Source: an uncultured Collinsella sp.
Lineage (GTDB): Bacteria > Actinomycetota > Coriobacteriia > Coriobacteriales > Coriobacteriaceae
Assembly (NCBI GenBank): GCA_900555515.1
Contig: USLO01000108.1
Location: forward strand, 1 to 5,964
Length of the DNA: 5,964 nt
Direction: 5' to 3'
Shown here: piece by piece, positions 1 to 5,754 of the stretch
Layout: every line of letters begins with the position of its first letter
How positions within the stretch are numbered: the first letter of the stretch is position 1
Made by a program: the position numbers and the translations under genes
Notes under the pieces: model-generated
What the model was told of the DNA's origin: nothing
Database searches by the model: none
The model's input: only the letters and a program-made list of their open reading frames with translations

Positions 1-1538
1 ATCTGGGCGCCCTCGGGCTCGTAGAACGCACGCTCGCAGGCACGGCCGCAGGGATGCGGGCAGATGGTGCCGGTAATGAACGGCAGGGCGTTGCGCTCGA
101 TGATGATGTTGAGTGCGTCCTCGTAGCGGCCCTCGTCAACGGCCGCCAGGTAGGCGGGAATATCCTGCTGGATGGGGCAGCTCGTGCGGCACGGCGTGGT
201 AAAGCAATCGGAAAGAGGGCTCTTGCCGGCGACCTTGCGGTCGGGCAGCGGACGCAGCGGCTTCTTGTAGAGCGGGTTGGTGAGTGAGTCGGTCTGGATC
301 GCAGTCACAGCCTCGAGAGAGACACCCGCGAACGGCTTGCCATCCAGGTCGGTAAACTCGCCGGCCATCTGGCTAAAGCGCTCGTAGCCACCGGGCTTGA
401 GCACGTCGGTCGCCAGGGTAACGGGCCAAATGCCGGCATCGTACAGGGCGCGGATGTTGTAGACCGTGGCGCCACCGGAGTAGCTGATGCGCAGTTTGCC
501 ATCGAACTGCTCGGTAATGCGGCGAGCAGCCTCAATGGTCAGTGAGAACAGCGAACGGCCGGACATGTACATCTCGGTGGAGGGCAGCTCGTTCCTCGTC
601 ACGTCGACGGGGAACGTGTTGGTCAGCTTGACGCCAAACTCCAGGCCGCGCTCGGCGCACAGGGCAATCAGGCGCTCGAACATAGGCACGGCATCGGCCC
701 ACTGCAGGTCCTCGCGGAAGTGCGTGTCATCGAAGACGATGTAGTCAAAGCCCAGCTCGTTGAGGCGCTGGCGGGCAAACTCATAGCCCAGCAGCGTGGG
801 GTTGCACTTGATGTAGGTGTTGAGGCCCTTCTCGGTGATCAGATAGGTCGCGATGCGCTCGATCTCGGCCGGCGGGCAGCCGTGCAGGGTAGACTCGGTG
901 ATGGAGTTGGAGACGCGTGCCGGGATGGACTCGACAAATGCGGCGTCAACATGCTCAAACTTGTCCAGGTTGGCGAGCGCCCACGTACGGCACTCGTTCC
1001 AGACGTCGGAGCCGCTGGCGTCCTTCATACCCTCGATGTAGGCGTCGACCTTGGGGCTCTTGATGCCCTCCAGGTCATAACCCACGGACATGTTGAAGAC
1101 AAAACCGTCCGGGCTTCCCAGGCCGTACTCGCGAGCGATGAGGTGGCAGGCGAACCATGCCTTCACGTACTCGGCAAAGGCCTGCGGAACCTCGAGCTCG
1201 GTCGACCACTCACAGTTGTAGCACTCGTCCTGCGCCACGATGCAGGGCTTGTTCACACACTTGGAGAGCTCCTCGCCGTCCATAACCTGGACGGTCTTGA
1301 GCTCAAAGAAGCGGGAACCGGCCACGTAGGATGCCACGATGTTTTGGGCAAGCTGCGTATTGGGGCCGGCGGCCGGGCCAAACGGAGTCTCGATGCGCTC
1401 GTCAAAAATGGGAAGCGCGCCCTCCTGGTTGGTCGTGACCATCTTGCGCACGCCAAAGATGGCGTCCTGGGTCTTGTGCTCCTCGATGATCCAGTTCATC
1501 AGCTGCGAAAACGGGATCGGCCTCATGATGTCGCTCAT
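1..1538 (-). CDS. ygfK: YgfK, putative selenate reductase / purine-cluster flavin Fe-S oxidoreductase subunit (N-terminal 512 residues, runs off the left edge)
   Basis: Seen: an uninterrupted minus-strand frame from ATG at 1538 to the window edge, giving 512 residues that begin MSDIMRPIPF. A GAGGAG ribosome site lies 6 nt before the ATG. Landmarks are GPAAGPNTQLAQN (54-66), FNMSVGYDLEGIK (148-160), STLHGCPPAEIE (216-227), KCNPTLLGYE (244-253), GVKLTNT (302-308), MYMSGRSLF (323-331), ISYSGGAT (351-358) and DVLKPGGY (378-385). These match my memory of E. coli YgfK closely. A cysteine set follows: C445-x4-C450-x3-C454 and C493-x3-C497-x3-C501. Known: YgfK is about 1,000 residues, with a dihydroorotate/dihydropyrimidine-dehydrogenase-like barrel followed by a GltD-like Fe-S and FAD/NAD(P) half; the cysteines match the GltD/DPD N-terminal cluster domain. 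E. coli genetics links it to selenate reduction, while gut-anaerobe work links the cluster to purine breakdown. Inferred: a cytosolic redox subunit, third gene of the permease-ssnA-ygfK operon. The true substrate is unsettled, and the missing half should carry the nucleotide-binding sites. Confidence 0.93.
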   Translation of the reverse strand, partial: MSDIMRPIPFSQLMNWIIEEHKTQDAIFGVRKMVTTNQEGALPIFDERIETPFGPAAGPNTQLAQNIVASYVAGSRFFELKTVQVMDGEELSKCVNKPCIVAQDECYNCEWSTELEVPQAFAEYVKAWFACHLIAREYGLGSPDGFVFNMSVGYDLEGIKSPKVDAYIEGMKDASGSDVWNECRTWALANLDKFEHVDAAFVESIPARVSNSITESTLHGCPPAEIERIATYLITEKGLNTYIKCNPTLLGYEFARQRLNELGFDYIVFDDTHFREDLQWADAVPMFERLIALCAERGLEFGVKLTNTFPVDVTRNELPSTEMYMSGRSLFSLTIEAARRITEQFDGKLRISYSGGATVYNIRALYDAGIWPVTLATDVLKPGGYERFSQMAGEFTDLDGKPFAGVSLEAVTAIQTDSLTNPLYKKPLRPLPDRKVAGKSPLSDCFTTPCRTSCPIQQDIPAYLAAVDEGRYEDALNIIIERNALPFITGTICPHPCGRACERAFYEPEGAQ

Positions 1539-1557
1539 AATGAGCTCCTCTCTGTAA

Positions 1558-1583
1558 CGCCCGGCGAGACCGCGCGGCGGGCG
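1558..1583 (-). other. Small GC-rich inverted repeat just upstream of the ygfK ribosome site
   Basis: CGCCCG (1558-1563) and CGGGCG (1578-1583) form a perfect 6-bp inverted repeat with a 14-nt spacer. It ends about 8 nt upstream of the GAGGAG ribosome site of ygfK in the transcript. It could shape the ygfK leader, but a 6-bp GC stem in GC-rich DNA is weak evidence. Confidence 0.25.
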
Positions 1584-1626
1584 CAAATACGGTGTAGCGC
1601 TAGCACAGCGCCGGCGACCCCGCGGA

Positions 1627-1687
1627 GGCCGCCTATGTGCGCGCCGGATGCGGCGAAACATCCGACGCGCGCGAATCTCCAATTGGA
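1627..1687 (-). repeat. Intercistronic hairpin element, copy 2 (after the ssnA stop)
   Basis: On the transcribed strand the ssnA TAA is followed by T, CCAATTGG, AGATTCG, then a hairpin. The stem pairs 1637-1650 with 1659-1672: 14 positions with one C/A mismatch at 1644/1665 and one or two wobbles. The loop is 8 nt, TTTCGCCG as RNA sense. The sequence then continues CATAGGCGG. No U-tract follows, so it is not a standard intrinsic terminator. It resembles the element after the permease stop (3181-3238) in flank, loop and loop-proximal stem. Possible roles are transcript-end protection, RNase processing or partial attenuation between genes. The rest of the 149-bp ssnA-ygfK gap shows only the short repeat at 1558-1583. 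Confidence 0.6.
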
Positions 1688-3043
1688 TTAATACACGCGA
1701 TCGTTGAGCGTGCTCCAGAGCTTCTTGGACTCAGCCATGGTCCACGCGTTGATCTTGTCCTCATCAATGCCAACGAACTCGCGATCCTTGTACAGGACCT
1801 TGCCGTTGATGATGGTGGTGCGGCAGTTTTTGCCCATCATGCCAAAGAGCATGTGGCCGTCGATGTTCTCCTCGCTCAGCGGCGTAAAGGGCTTGTAGTC
1901 CATAACGATAACGTCGGCGGCAGCGCCGGCCTCGAGCACGCCGAGCTTGCGATCGAAGTACTTGCTCGCCATCTTGGCGTTGTTCTCGAACAGCATGGTC
2001 ATGGCCTCGCACCAGCCCACGTTGGGCATAGCGGCGTTGTGACGCTGAATGATCAGGAAGACCTTAAGGCTCTCGAGCATATCGTGGGTGTAGGCGTCGG
2101 TGCCCATGCACACGGGGATGCCGCGGCGGAAGAACTCGAGCACGGGGGCGCAGCCCACGGCGTTGCCCATATTGGATTCGGGGTTGTTGACCAGCCAAGT
2201 GCCGGACTCCTTGACGATATCCATCTCGGCAGGCGTCACGTGGATGCAGTGGCCGAGCATGGTGTCGGGACCCAGCAGGTTGTGCTGCAGCAGGCGCTCG
2301 ACGGGGCTGATGCCACCGCGGTTGAGACGGGAGTCCCACACGTCATTCATGCCCTCGCACACGTGGATGTGGAAGCCGGTCAGGCCGTTGTTGGCCTCGG
2401 CCATCTTATCCATGGTCTCGTCCGAAAGCGTAAAGGTGGCATGTCCACCAAACATGGCGGCGATCATGTGGTTGTCGTTATCGCGACGCTCCCTGGCGGC
2501 CCACCGGGCAAATTCGGCGTTCTCGGCAATGGCCTGGTCGCATTTTTCCTGGCCGCGGCGATCGGAGACCTCGTAGCACAGGCACGAACGCATGCCCAGC
2601 TCCTGAGCTGCATCCTTAATGGTAAAGAGGCTTCCCGGGATCTCGCAGAAGCTCGCATGGTGATCGAAGATCGTGGTGACGCCATCGCGGATGGAATCCA
2701 GAATCGTGGCATAGGCGCTTGCCTTGGTGCCGTCGAGCGTCAGGTTGTCGTCGATCTTCCACCACTGCTGCTCAAGATTCTCCAGGAAGTTGGTGGGGTT
2801 GCAGCCCTTAATGGCAAGGCCGCGGGCCAGACCCGAGTAGATGTGGGTGTGGCAGTTGATAAGTCCGGGCATGATGAGGTTGCCCTGGGCGTCGACGTAC
2901 TCGGCATCCGGGTACTTGGCCTTGAGCTCGCACTCGGGGCCCACTTCGACGATCGTATCTCCGTCAATGGCGACCGCACCGTTTGGAATGAACGGGGTCT
3001 GAGCGTTGCGGGTAAAGACGGAACCGTTAGCGACCAGAAGCAT
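1688..3043 (-). CDS. ssnA: SsnA, putative amidohydrolase-superfamily aminohydrolase
   Basis: Seen: 451 residues starting MLLVANGSVF and ending LNDRVY. Amidohydrolase landmarks in order are MPGLINCHTHIYSGLARG (58-75, metal-type H65-x-H67), DHHAS (127-131), FHIHVCE (224-230; H225, H227, E230), GHCIH (264-268), NNPESNMGN (286-294), MGTDAY (313-318, D316 as the usual metal/base aspartate) and a closing EAGAAADVIVMDY stretch (371-383), typical of the small beta-sandwich domain. It matches E. coli SsnA in length and in motifs such as FYSGL-type HxH context, DHHAS and PESNMGN. Known: the family is related to chlorohydrolase/guanine-deaminase-type TRZ/ATZ enzymes, which hydrolyse C-N bonds on heterocycles with one metal; ssnA lies beside ygfK in E. 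coli. Start: an ATG 18 bp upstream (3061) is also in frame, but AAGGGAG sits 5 nt before the 3043 ATG, and residue 1 then matches the family start. Inferred: cytosolic deamination or ring opening of a purine-derived compound taken up by the neighbouring permease. The exact substrate is unknown. Confidence 0.93.
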   Translation of the reverse strand: MLLVANGSVFTRNAQTPFIPNGAVAIDGDTIVEVGPECELKAKYPDAEYVDAQGNLIMPGLINCHTHIYSGLARGLAIKGCNPTNFLENLEQQWWKIDDNLTLDGTKASAYATILDSIRDGVTTIFDHHASFCEIPGSLFTIKDAAQELGMRSCLCYEVSDRRGQEKCDQAIAENAEFARWAARERRDNDNHMIAAMFGGHATFTLSDETMDKMAEANNGLTGFHIHVCEGMNDVWDSRLNRGGISPVERLLQHNLLGPDTMLGHCIHVTPAEMDIVKESGTWLVNNPESNMGNAVGCAPVLEFFRRGIPVCMGTDAYTHDMLESLKVFLIIQRHNAAMPNVGWCEAMTMLFENNAKMASKYFDRKLGVLEAGAAADVIVMDYKPFTPLSEENIDGHMLFGMMGKNCRTTIINGKVLYKDREFVGIDEDKINAWTMAESKKLWSTLNDRVY

Positions 3044-3055
3044 AAATGCTCCCTT
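3044..3055 (-). promoter_or_regulatory. ssnA ribosome binding site that fixes the start codon
   Basis: On the minus strand AAGGGAG (3049-3055) precedes ATG (3043) by 5 nt. The same bases fall inside the coding sequence if the upstream ATG at 3061 were used, and that ATG has no comparable purine-rich site. This favours the shorter 451-residue SsnA. Confidence 0.75.
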
Positions 3056-3188
3056 CAACATCAGGGGCGGGGTTTGACACCTCTGACATAGCGGAGTGCG
3101 AAGCGCCGGCCTACACCGGAAACGGGCCCTCTCCCGTCAACGCTTCACCAAAGGGACAAGCCCTTTGAAGTGCGGCTTGGCGCCGCAT
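3056..3188 (-). other. Hairpin-rich ssnA leader between permease and ssnA
   Basis: Three short stems fall in sequence. TGCGGC (3171-3176) pairs with GCCGCA (3182-3187) across a 5-nt loop. AAAGGG (3150-3155) pairs with CCCTTT (3161-3166) and extends through CTTC (3143-3146) and GAAG (3167-3170) around an ACC bulge. ACGGG (3122-3126) pairs with CCCGT (3133-3137). None is followed by a U-tract. No match to a known riboswitch consensus was recognised. The gap may be a structured leader or processing zone that sets ssnA expression apart from the permease. Confidence 0.4.
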
Positions 3189-3238
3189 GGCGTCGGCGGA
3201 CGAGGCGATGCGTCCGCCGACGAATAGCACCGAATTGG
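3181..3238 (-). repeat. Intercistronic hairpin element, copy 1 (after the permease stop)
   Basis: On the transcribed strand the permease TAA is followed by CCAATTCGG, TGCTATTCG and then a perfect 12-bp stem (3191-3202 with 3211-3222) around an 8-nt loop, CATCGCCT as RNA sense. The sequence then continues CATGCGGCG. There is no U-tract. The element is the partner of the one after ssnA (1627-1687): both have CCAATT, GG, ATTCG, an 8-nt loop containing TCGCC at the same loop position, a loop-proximal CGGAYG/CRTCCG stem and a CAT-x-GGCG tail. Confidence 0.65.
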
Positions 3239-4633
3239 TTACTTCTTGCTCTCGGGCAAGACCAGATCCACGGCAGCGTCCTTGGCAGCATCGATGTGCT
3301 GAGCCACGACCGGCGTCTGCGGAAGGATCAGGTTAAGGACAATGGCCATGATGGCGGTGGGGGTTACGGCATTGGAGCCGATGACGGTGGACACCCAGGC
3401 GGGCATACCCTCGCCGGCAAGGCAACCGCTGGCCATCCAGATACCCAGGCCAAAGACGACGGAGGTGCCGACGATAGTGGTAGTGCGCTGCGTGAGGCCC
3501 TCGCGGGTGAACATGCGCACGCCGTTCATGGTGATGGTGCCAAAGACGCCGACGGTCGCGCCGCCGATGACGGGCTGCGGGATAGCGGAAAGAACGGCAG
3601 AGAGCTGCGGGAACAGACCGGCGATGGCAAAGACGGCCGCGATGATCACAAAGACCCACTTGTTGACGACCTTGTTGGAGCAGATGATGCCCACGTTCTG
3701 GCCAAGGGCGCTGGTGGGAAGACCGCCCAGCAGGCCGCCGACCATAGAGGTGAGGCCCTGGGACACGATAGCACCGGAGAGCTCGCGCTCGGTGGGCATA
3801 CGGTCGATGGAGCCCAGGCAGGCGGCGGAGACGTCACCGATAACCTGAATAGCAACCATGGGGAACACGACAGCGAGGGTAATGCAGACCTCGGGATCAA
3901 ACTCGAGCGCGTAGGGCATGAGCTTGGGAAGAGCGAAGACCTGAGCGGTGGCGACGCTGGAGAAGTCGATCATGCCAAAGGGGATGGAGACGATCATGCC
4001 AACGATCATGCCAAAGAACACGGATCCCAGCTTGAGCGTGCCCTTGCCAAAGTTGGCGAGCGCAAAGACCACGGCGAAGGTGATAAGAGCGACGCACCAG
4101 GCCTGCGGAGTACCCCACAGCGGCGTACCCATACCGCCGGCCATATACTTGACGGCCGTGGGATACAGCGAAACGCCGATGGAGAAGATGACCGTACCGG
4201 TCACGACGGGCGGGAACAGCCACTTGATCTTGCTGTAGGCCAGACCAAAGAGGACCGCGACGGCGCCGCCGACGATCTCGCCGCCCAGCAGCGCACCAAA
4301 GCTAAAACCCGAGGCACCCATGGCCTGCAGGGCCGGCAGGAACGCGAACGAAACGCCCATGACGATGGGCAGGCCGCCGCCGATGCGACGGAAGGGAGCG
4401 AAGGCCTGAAGGGCCGTATCGATCGCCGAAAGAATGAGGGCGACCTGGATGATGTCGGTGCTCTGCTGGCTATTAAAGCCGTAGACGCCGGCCATGATGA
4501 CCGCCGGGGTAATGATGCCGGCAAACGATGCCAGTACGTGTTGAAGGGCACACGGGATCATTTCCTTAACGGGAGGCATGCCTTCGCGAGTGAACAGGGC
4601 TTCAGTGCCGTTCGTAACCGTCTCCTGGGTCAT
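3239..4633 (-). CDS. NCS2-family (xanthine/uracil/urate-type) nucleobase permease
   Basis: Seen: 464 residues, mostly hydrophobic, with many alternating membrane segments and short charged ends (MTQETVTNGT to VLPESKK). Family signatures are QHVLASFAG (31-39, TM1), FRRIGGGLPIVMGVSFAF (81-98), IGDVSAA (265-271, TM8 region), RELSGAIVSQG (283-293) and PTSALGQNVGIICSNK (306-321), which corresponds to the NCS2 signature Q-N-x-G-x4-T-[RKG]. Known: NCS2 carriers (XanQ, UacT, UraA, PbuX, UapA) have about 14 helices and usually import a nucleobase with a proton. Odd: where E is usual before x-x-G-D there is Q263, where D (or E) is usual in the A-D-G stretch there is Q292, and the signature T is N320. 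The coupling mode or substrate may therefore differ. It is the first gene of the operon; ATG 4633 follows GGATTGGTGGTCAA, with GAGGA about 14 nt upstream and a weak closer site. Inferred substrate: xanthine, urate or a related purine, from the ssnA-ygfK context; not proven. Confidence 0.9.
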   Translation of the reverse strand: MTQETVTNGTEALFTREGMPPVKEMIPCALQHVLASFAGIITPAVIMAGVYGFNSQQSTDIIQVALILSAIDTALQAFAPFRRIGGGLPIVMGVSFAFLPALQAMGASGFSFGALLGGEIVGGAVAVLFGLAYSKIKWLFPPVVTGTVIFSIGVSLYPTAVKYMAGGMGTPLWGTPQAWCVALITFAVVFALANFGKGTLKLGSVFFGMIVGMIVSIPFGMIDFSSVATAQVFALPKLMPYALEFDPEVCITLAVVFPMVAIQVIGDVSAACLGSIDRMPTERELSGAIVSQGLTSMVGGLLGGLPTSALGQNVGIICSNKVVNKWVFVIIAAVFAIAGLFPQLSAVLSAIPQPVIGGATVGVFGTITMNGVRMFTREGLTQRTTTIVGTSVVFGLGIWMASGCLAGEGMPAWVSTVIGSNAVTPTAIMAIVLNLILPQTPVVAQHIDAAKDAAVDLVLPESKK

Positions 4634-4720
4634 TTGACCACCAATCCTCGAAGTAGTTGTTTTCGCATCTAACGCTCTATTGTGACGCAGTGCGGGGTTG
4701 AGGTTGTGCCTTCATTGCAT

Positions 4721-4749
4721 ATCGTATTAAAGATGATTCTCATTCTCAA
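4721..4749 (-). promoter_or_regulatory. Predicted sigma-70-type promoter of the permease-ssnA-ygfK operon
   Basis: Reading the minus strand, TTGAGA (4744-4749, 5 of 6 to TTGACA) is followed after exactly 17 bp by TACGAT (4721-4726, 4 of 6 to TATAAT, including TA and the final T). Transcription would begin near 4714, giving a leader of roughly 80 nt before the ATG at 4633. An AT-rich block lies upstream. It was found by eye and no mapped transcript supports it. Confidence 0.55.
4729..4747 (-). promoter_or_regulatory. Fur-box-like operator inside the permease promoter
   Basis: The minus-strand 19-mer GAGAATGAGAATCATCTTT matches the classical Fur consensus GATAATGATAATCATTATC at 14 of 19 positions, with an unbroken central AATCAT. 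It lies between the predicted -35 and -10 and overlaps the end of the -35, a position where a bound repressor would block RNA polymerase. Which Fur-family protein (Fur, Zur or PerR), if any, binds is not visible. The site is in an AT-rich block, where chance similarity is more likely. Confidence 0.4.
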
Positions 4750-4759
4750 TAATAATTTT

Positions 4760-4788
4760 TTGTTATCAGACTATTCTTCAGCTGAAAT
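4760..4788 (+). promoter_or_regulatory. Weak candidate promoter for the regulator gene
   Basis: TTGTTA (4760-4765, 4 of 6) and TGAAAT (4783-4788, 4 of 6) are separated by 17 bp. The leader to the GTG start at 4986 would be about 190 nt. No better-spaced pair was seen closer to the gene. Confidence 0.25.
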
Positions 4789-4812
4789 AACGCATTTCCG
4801 CAGGTCAGGAAA
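4784..4812. promoter_or_regulatory. Two overlapping inverted repeats, possible operator
   Basis: GAAAT-5 nt-ATTTC occupies 4784-4798 and TTTCC-8 nt-GGAAA occupies 4795-4812; both arms are perfect and the two repeats share TTTC. They sit midway between the divergent genes and overlap the weak regulator -10 candidate, where a dimeric regulator could act on both promoters. Five-bp arms are short, so the support is modest. Confidence 0.35.
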
Positions 4813-4817
4813 GTGTC

Positions 4818-4852
4818 TGGTCAAAATAACATCTAACATTTCTTTTGGTCAA
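4818..4852 (+). repeat. Direct repeat TGGTCAA, possible operator half-sites
   Basis: TGGTCAA occurs at 4818-4824 and again at 4846-4852, 28 bp apart start to start. A third copy, on the minus strand at 4634-4640, directly abuts the permease ATG. The shorter core GGTCA also occurs at 4803-4807. Repetition of a 7-mer in one intergenic region suggests binding half-sites for the adjacent regulator, by inference only. Confidence 0.35.
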
Positions 4853-4972
4853 CCGTTTACCGCTAAATTCCTACCGTTCGTCTGCATTACGCAATGTACC
4901 TGCGGATATACGAGATGATGGGCAGCGTGTTACCATGAGAAAAAATTGTTATGAACATTTCCGATTTCACCC

Positions 4973-4980
4973 AAAGGAGT
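4973..4980 (+). promoter_or_regulatory. Regulator ribosome binding site that selects the GTG start
   Basis: AAAGGAGT lies 5 nt before GTG at 4986. The in-frame ATG at 4935 and TTG at 4845 upstream lack such a site and would add residues with no resemblance to the family. Confidence 0.8.
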
Positions 4981-4985
4981 TGCCC

Positions 4986-5642
4986 GTGAACGAGACCGTA
5001 CGTCGCTTTTTGCCGATGGTCGATTTTCTGGAGCAGATACTCGGCAAAAACAGCGAAATCGTGCTGCACGATTTCTCGGATCCCGACCACGCCATCGTCG
5101 ATATTCGCAACGGCATCGTGAGCGGCCGCAAGGTCGGCGGTCCCGCCACCGATCTGGCACTCAAGATCATGCACGACGCCAAGTATCGCGACCTGCCGTT
5201 TATTACGGGCTACGAGGGGCGCGGTGCCGGCGGCAAAACGTTGGAGTCAGCGACGTACTTTATCCGCGAGAATGACGAGATCGTCGGTATGCTCTGCGTC
5301 AACACCGACCTCTCGACCGTGCGCTCCATCAACGCCATGGCGCAGCAGCTCATGGCGTGCTTCGACGCAGCGCCAACGCGCACGGAGCCCGCCCCTATCG
5401 AGGTCGAAAGCCTTTCGGAGTCCACACAGGAGCTCATCGACCGCAGCATTGCCGAGTTGCTGAGCGCGCGCGGGCTGGATGTGGCGTCGCTTGGTCAGAG
5501 CGACCGCGTGGACGTCATTCGCCACCTCAACGGTAACGGGGTGTTCATGCTCAAGGGCGCCGTGGCCTGCGCCGCCGCCGCGCTGGGCATCTCAGAGCCC
5601 AGCGTCTACCGCTACCTGCAAAAAGTCCGCAAGGAAGGCTAA
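4986..5642 (+). CDS. YheO/DauR-type transcriptional regulator (PAS_6-like sensor plus HTH_22-like domain)
   Basis: Seen: 218 residues from GTG 4986 to TAA 5640-5642. Residues about 8-125 form the PAS_6/YheO-like domain: FLPMVDFLEQILGKNSEIVLHD (8-29), GRKVGGPATD (47-56), a YEGRGAGGKTLESATYFIR stretch (76-94) and VGMLCVNTD (100-108). A charged linker (129-148) follows, then about 150-216 with RVDVIRHLNGNGVFMLKGAV (174-193) and a helix-turn-helix, AAAALGISEPSVYRYLQKV (196-214). Known: YheO-family proteins are cytosolic regulators; DauR controls D-arginine use, and many relatives control neighbouring catabolic or transport genes. The length of about 220 residues is normal for the family. Context: it is divergent from the permease-ssnA-ygfK operon and followed by its own terminator, so it is probably the local regulator, sensing a purine-derived ligand. 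The ligand and the direction of control (activator or repressor) are not visible. Confidence 0.9.
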   Translation: MNETVRRFLPMVDFLEQILGKNSEIVLHDFSDPDHAIVDIRNGIVSGRKVGGPATDLALKIMHDAKYRDLPFITGYEGRGAGGKTLESATYFIRENDEIVGMLCVNTDLSTVRSINAMAQQLMACFDAAPTRTEPAPIEVESLSESTQELIDRSIAELLSARGLDVASLGQSDRVDVIRHLNGNGVFMLKGAVACAAAALGISEPSVYRYLQKVRKEG

Positions 5643-5686
5643 CGAGCAAAATGAAGCGCGGCTCCACAAGCGATCCGTCACTTGAC

Positions 5687-5725
5687 AAAAGACCCTGCAG
5701 CTCGCACGCGCTGCAGGGTCTTTTT
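5687..5725. terminator. Strong bidirectional intrinsic terminator
   Basis: A perfect 15-bp stem pairs 5687-5701 with 5710-5724 (AAAAGACCCTGCAGC with its reverse complement) around an 8-nt loop, TCGCACGC. On the plus strand T5721-5725 gives the U-tract; on the minus strand the AAAA at 5687-5690 gives one. It lies 44 bp after the regulator stop and about 30 bp after the stop of the convergent ridA gene, so it can serve both. Confidence 0.93.
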
Positions 5726-5754
5726 ACATGTCATGTTTAGTTGTGACCAACGCC

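Larger units (their letters stand above)
4634..4985. other. AT-rich divergent intergenic region between permease operon and regulator
   Basis: This 352-bp stretch carries no convincing gene. Roughly 4720-4970 is visibly AT-rich against GC-rich flanks. It holds the permease promoter (4721-4749), a Fur-like site (4729-4747), paired inverted repeats (4784-4812), TGGTCAA repeats (4634-4640 reversed, 4818-4824, 4846-4852) and the regulator ribosome site (4973-4980). The permease leader would be about 80 nt. Short plus-strand frames here lack ribosome sites and family features. Confidence 0.7.

Noticed and set aside
720..1691. 323-residue plus-strand open frame opposite ygfK
   Set aside because: It is antisense to a clearly conserved coding sequence, has no family features or ribosome site, and is explained by GC-biased codon use.
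3044..3061. Upstream in-frame ATG for ssnA
   Set aside because: The strong AAGGGAG ribosome site lies between it and the 3043 ATG, and the family start fits 3043.
1637..3091. 484-residue plus-strand open frame opposite ssnA
   Set aside because: Mirror of ssnA; low-complexity V/G/A/H-rich composition, no recognisable domain.
3056..3188. Purine- or xanthine-type riboswitch in the ssnA leader
   Set aside because: Stems are present, but no conserved riboswitch core sequence was recognised, and there is no terminator or clear ribosome-site sequestering arm.
3170..4672. 500-residue plus-strand open frame opposite the permease
   Set aside because: Highly charged G/D/H/R-rich composition typical of the antisense of a membrane protein in GC-rich DNA.
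4682..4918. 77-residue frame in the intergenic region
   Set aside because: It lies in the promoter region, has no ribosome site and no similarity to a known family.
4845..4985. Upstream TTG (4845) and ATG (4935) starts for the regulator
   Set aside because: No ribosome site, AT-rich non-family residues, and a near-ideal AAAGGAG 5 nt before GTG 4986.
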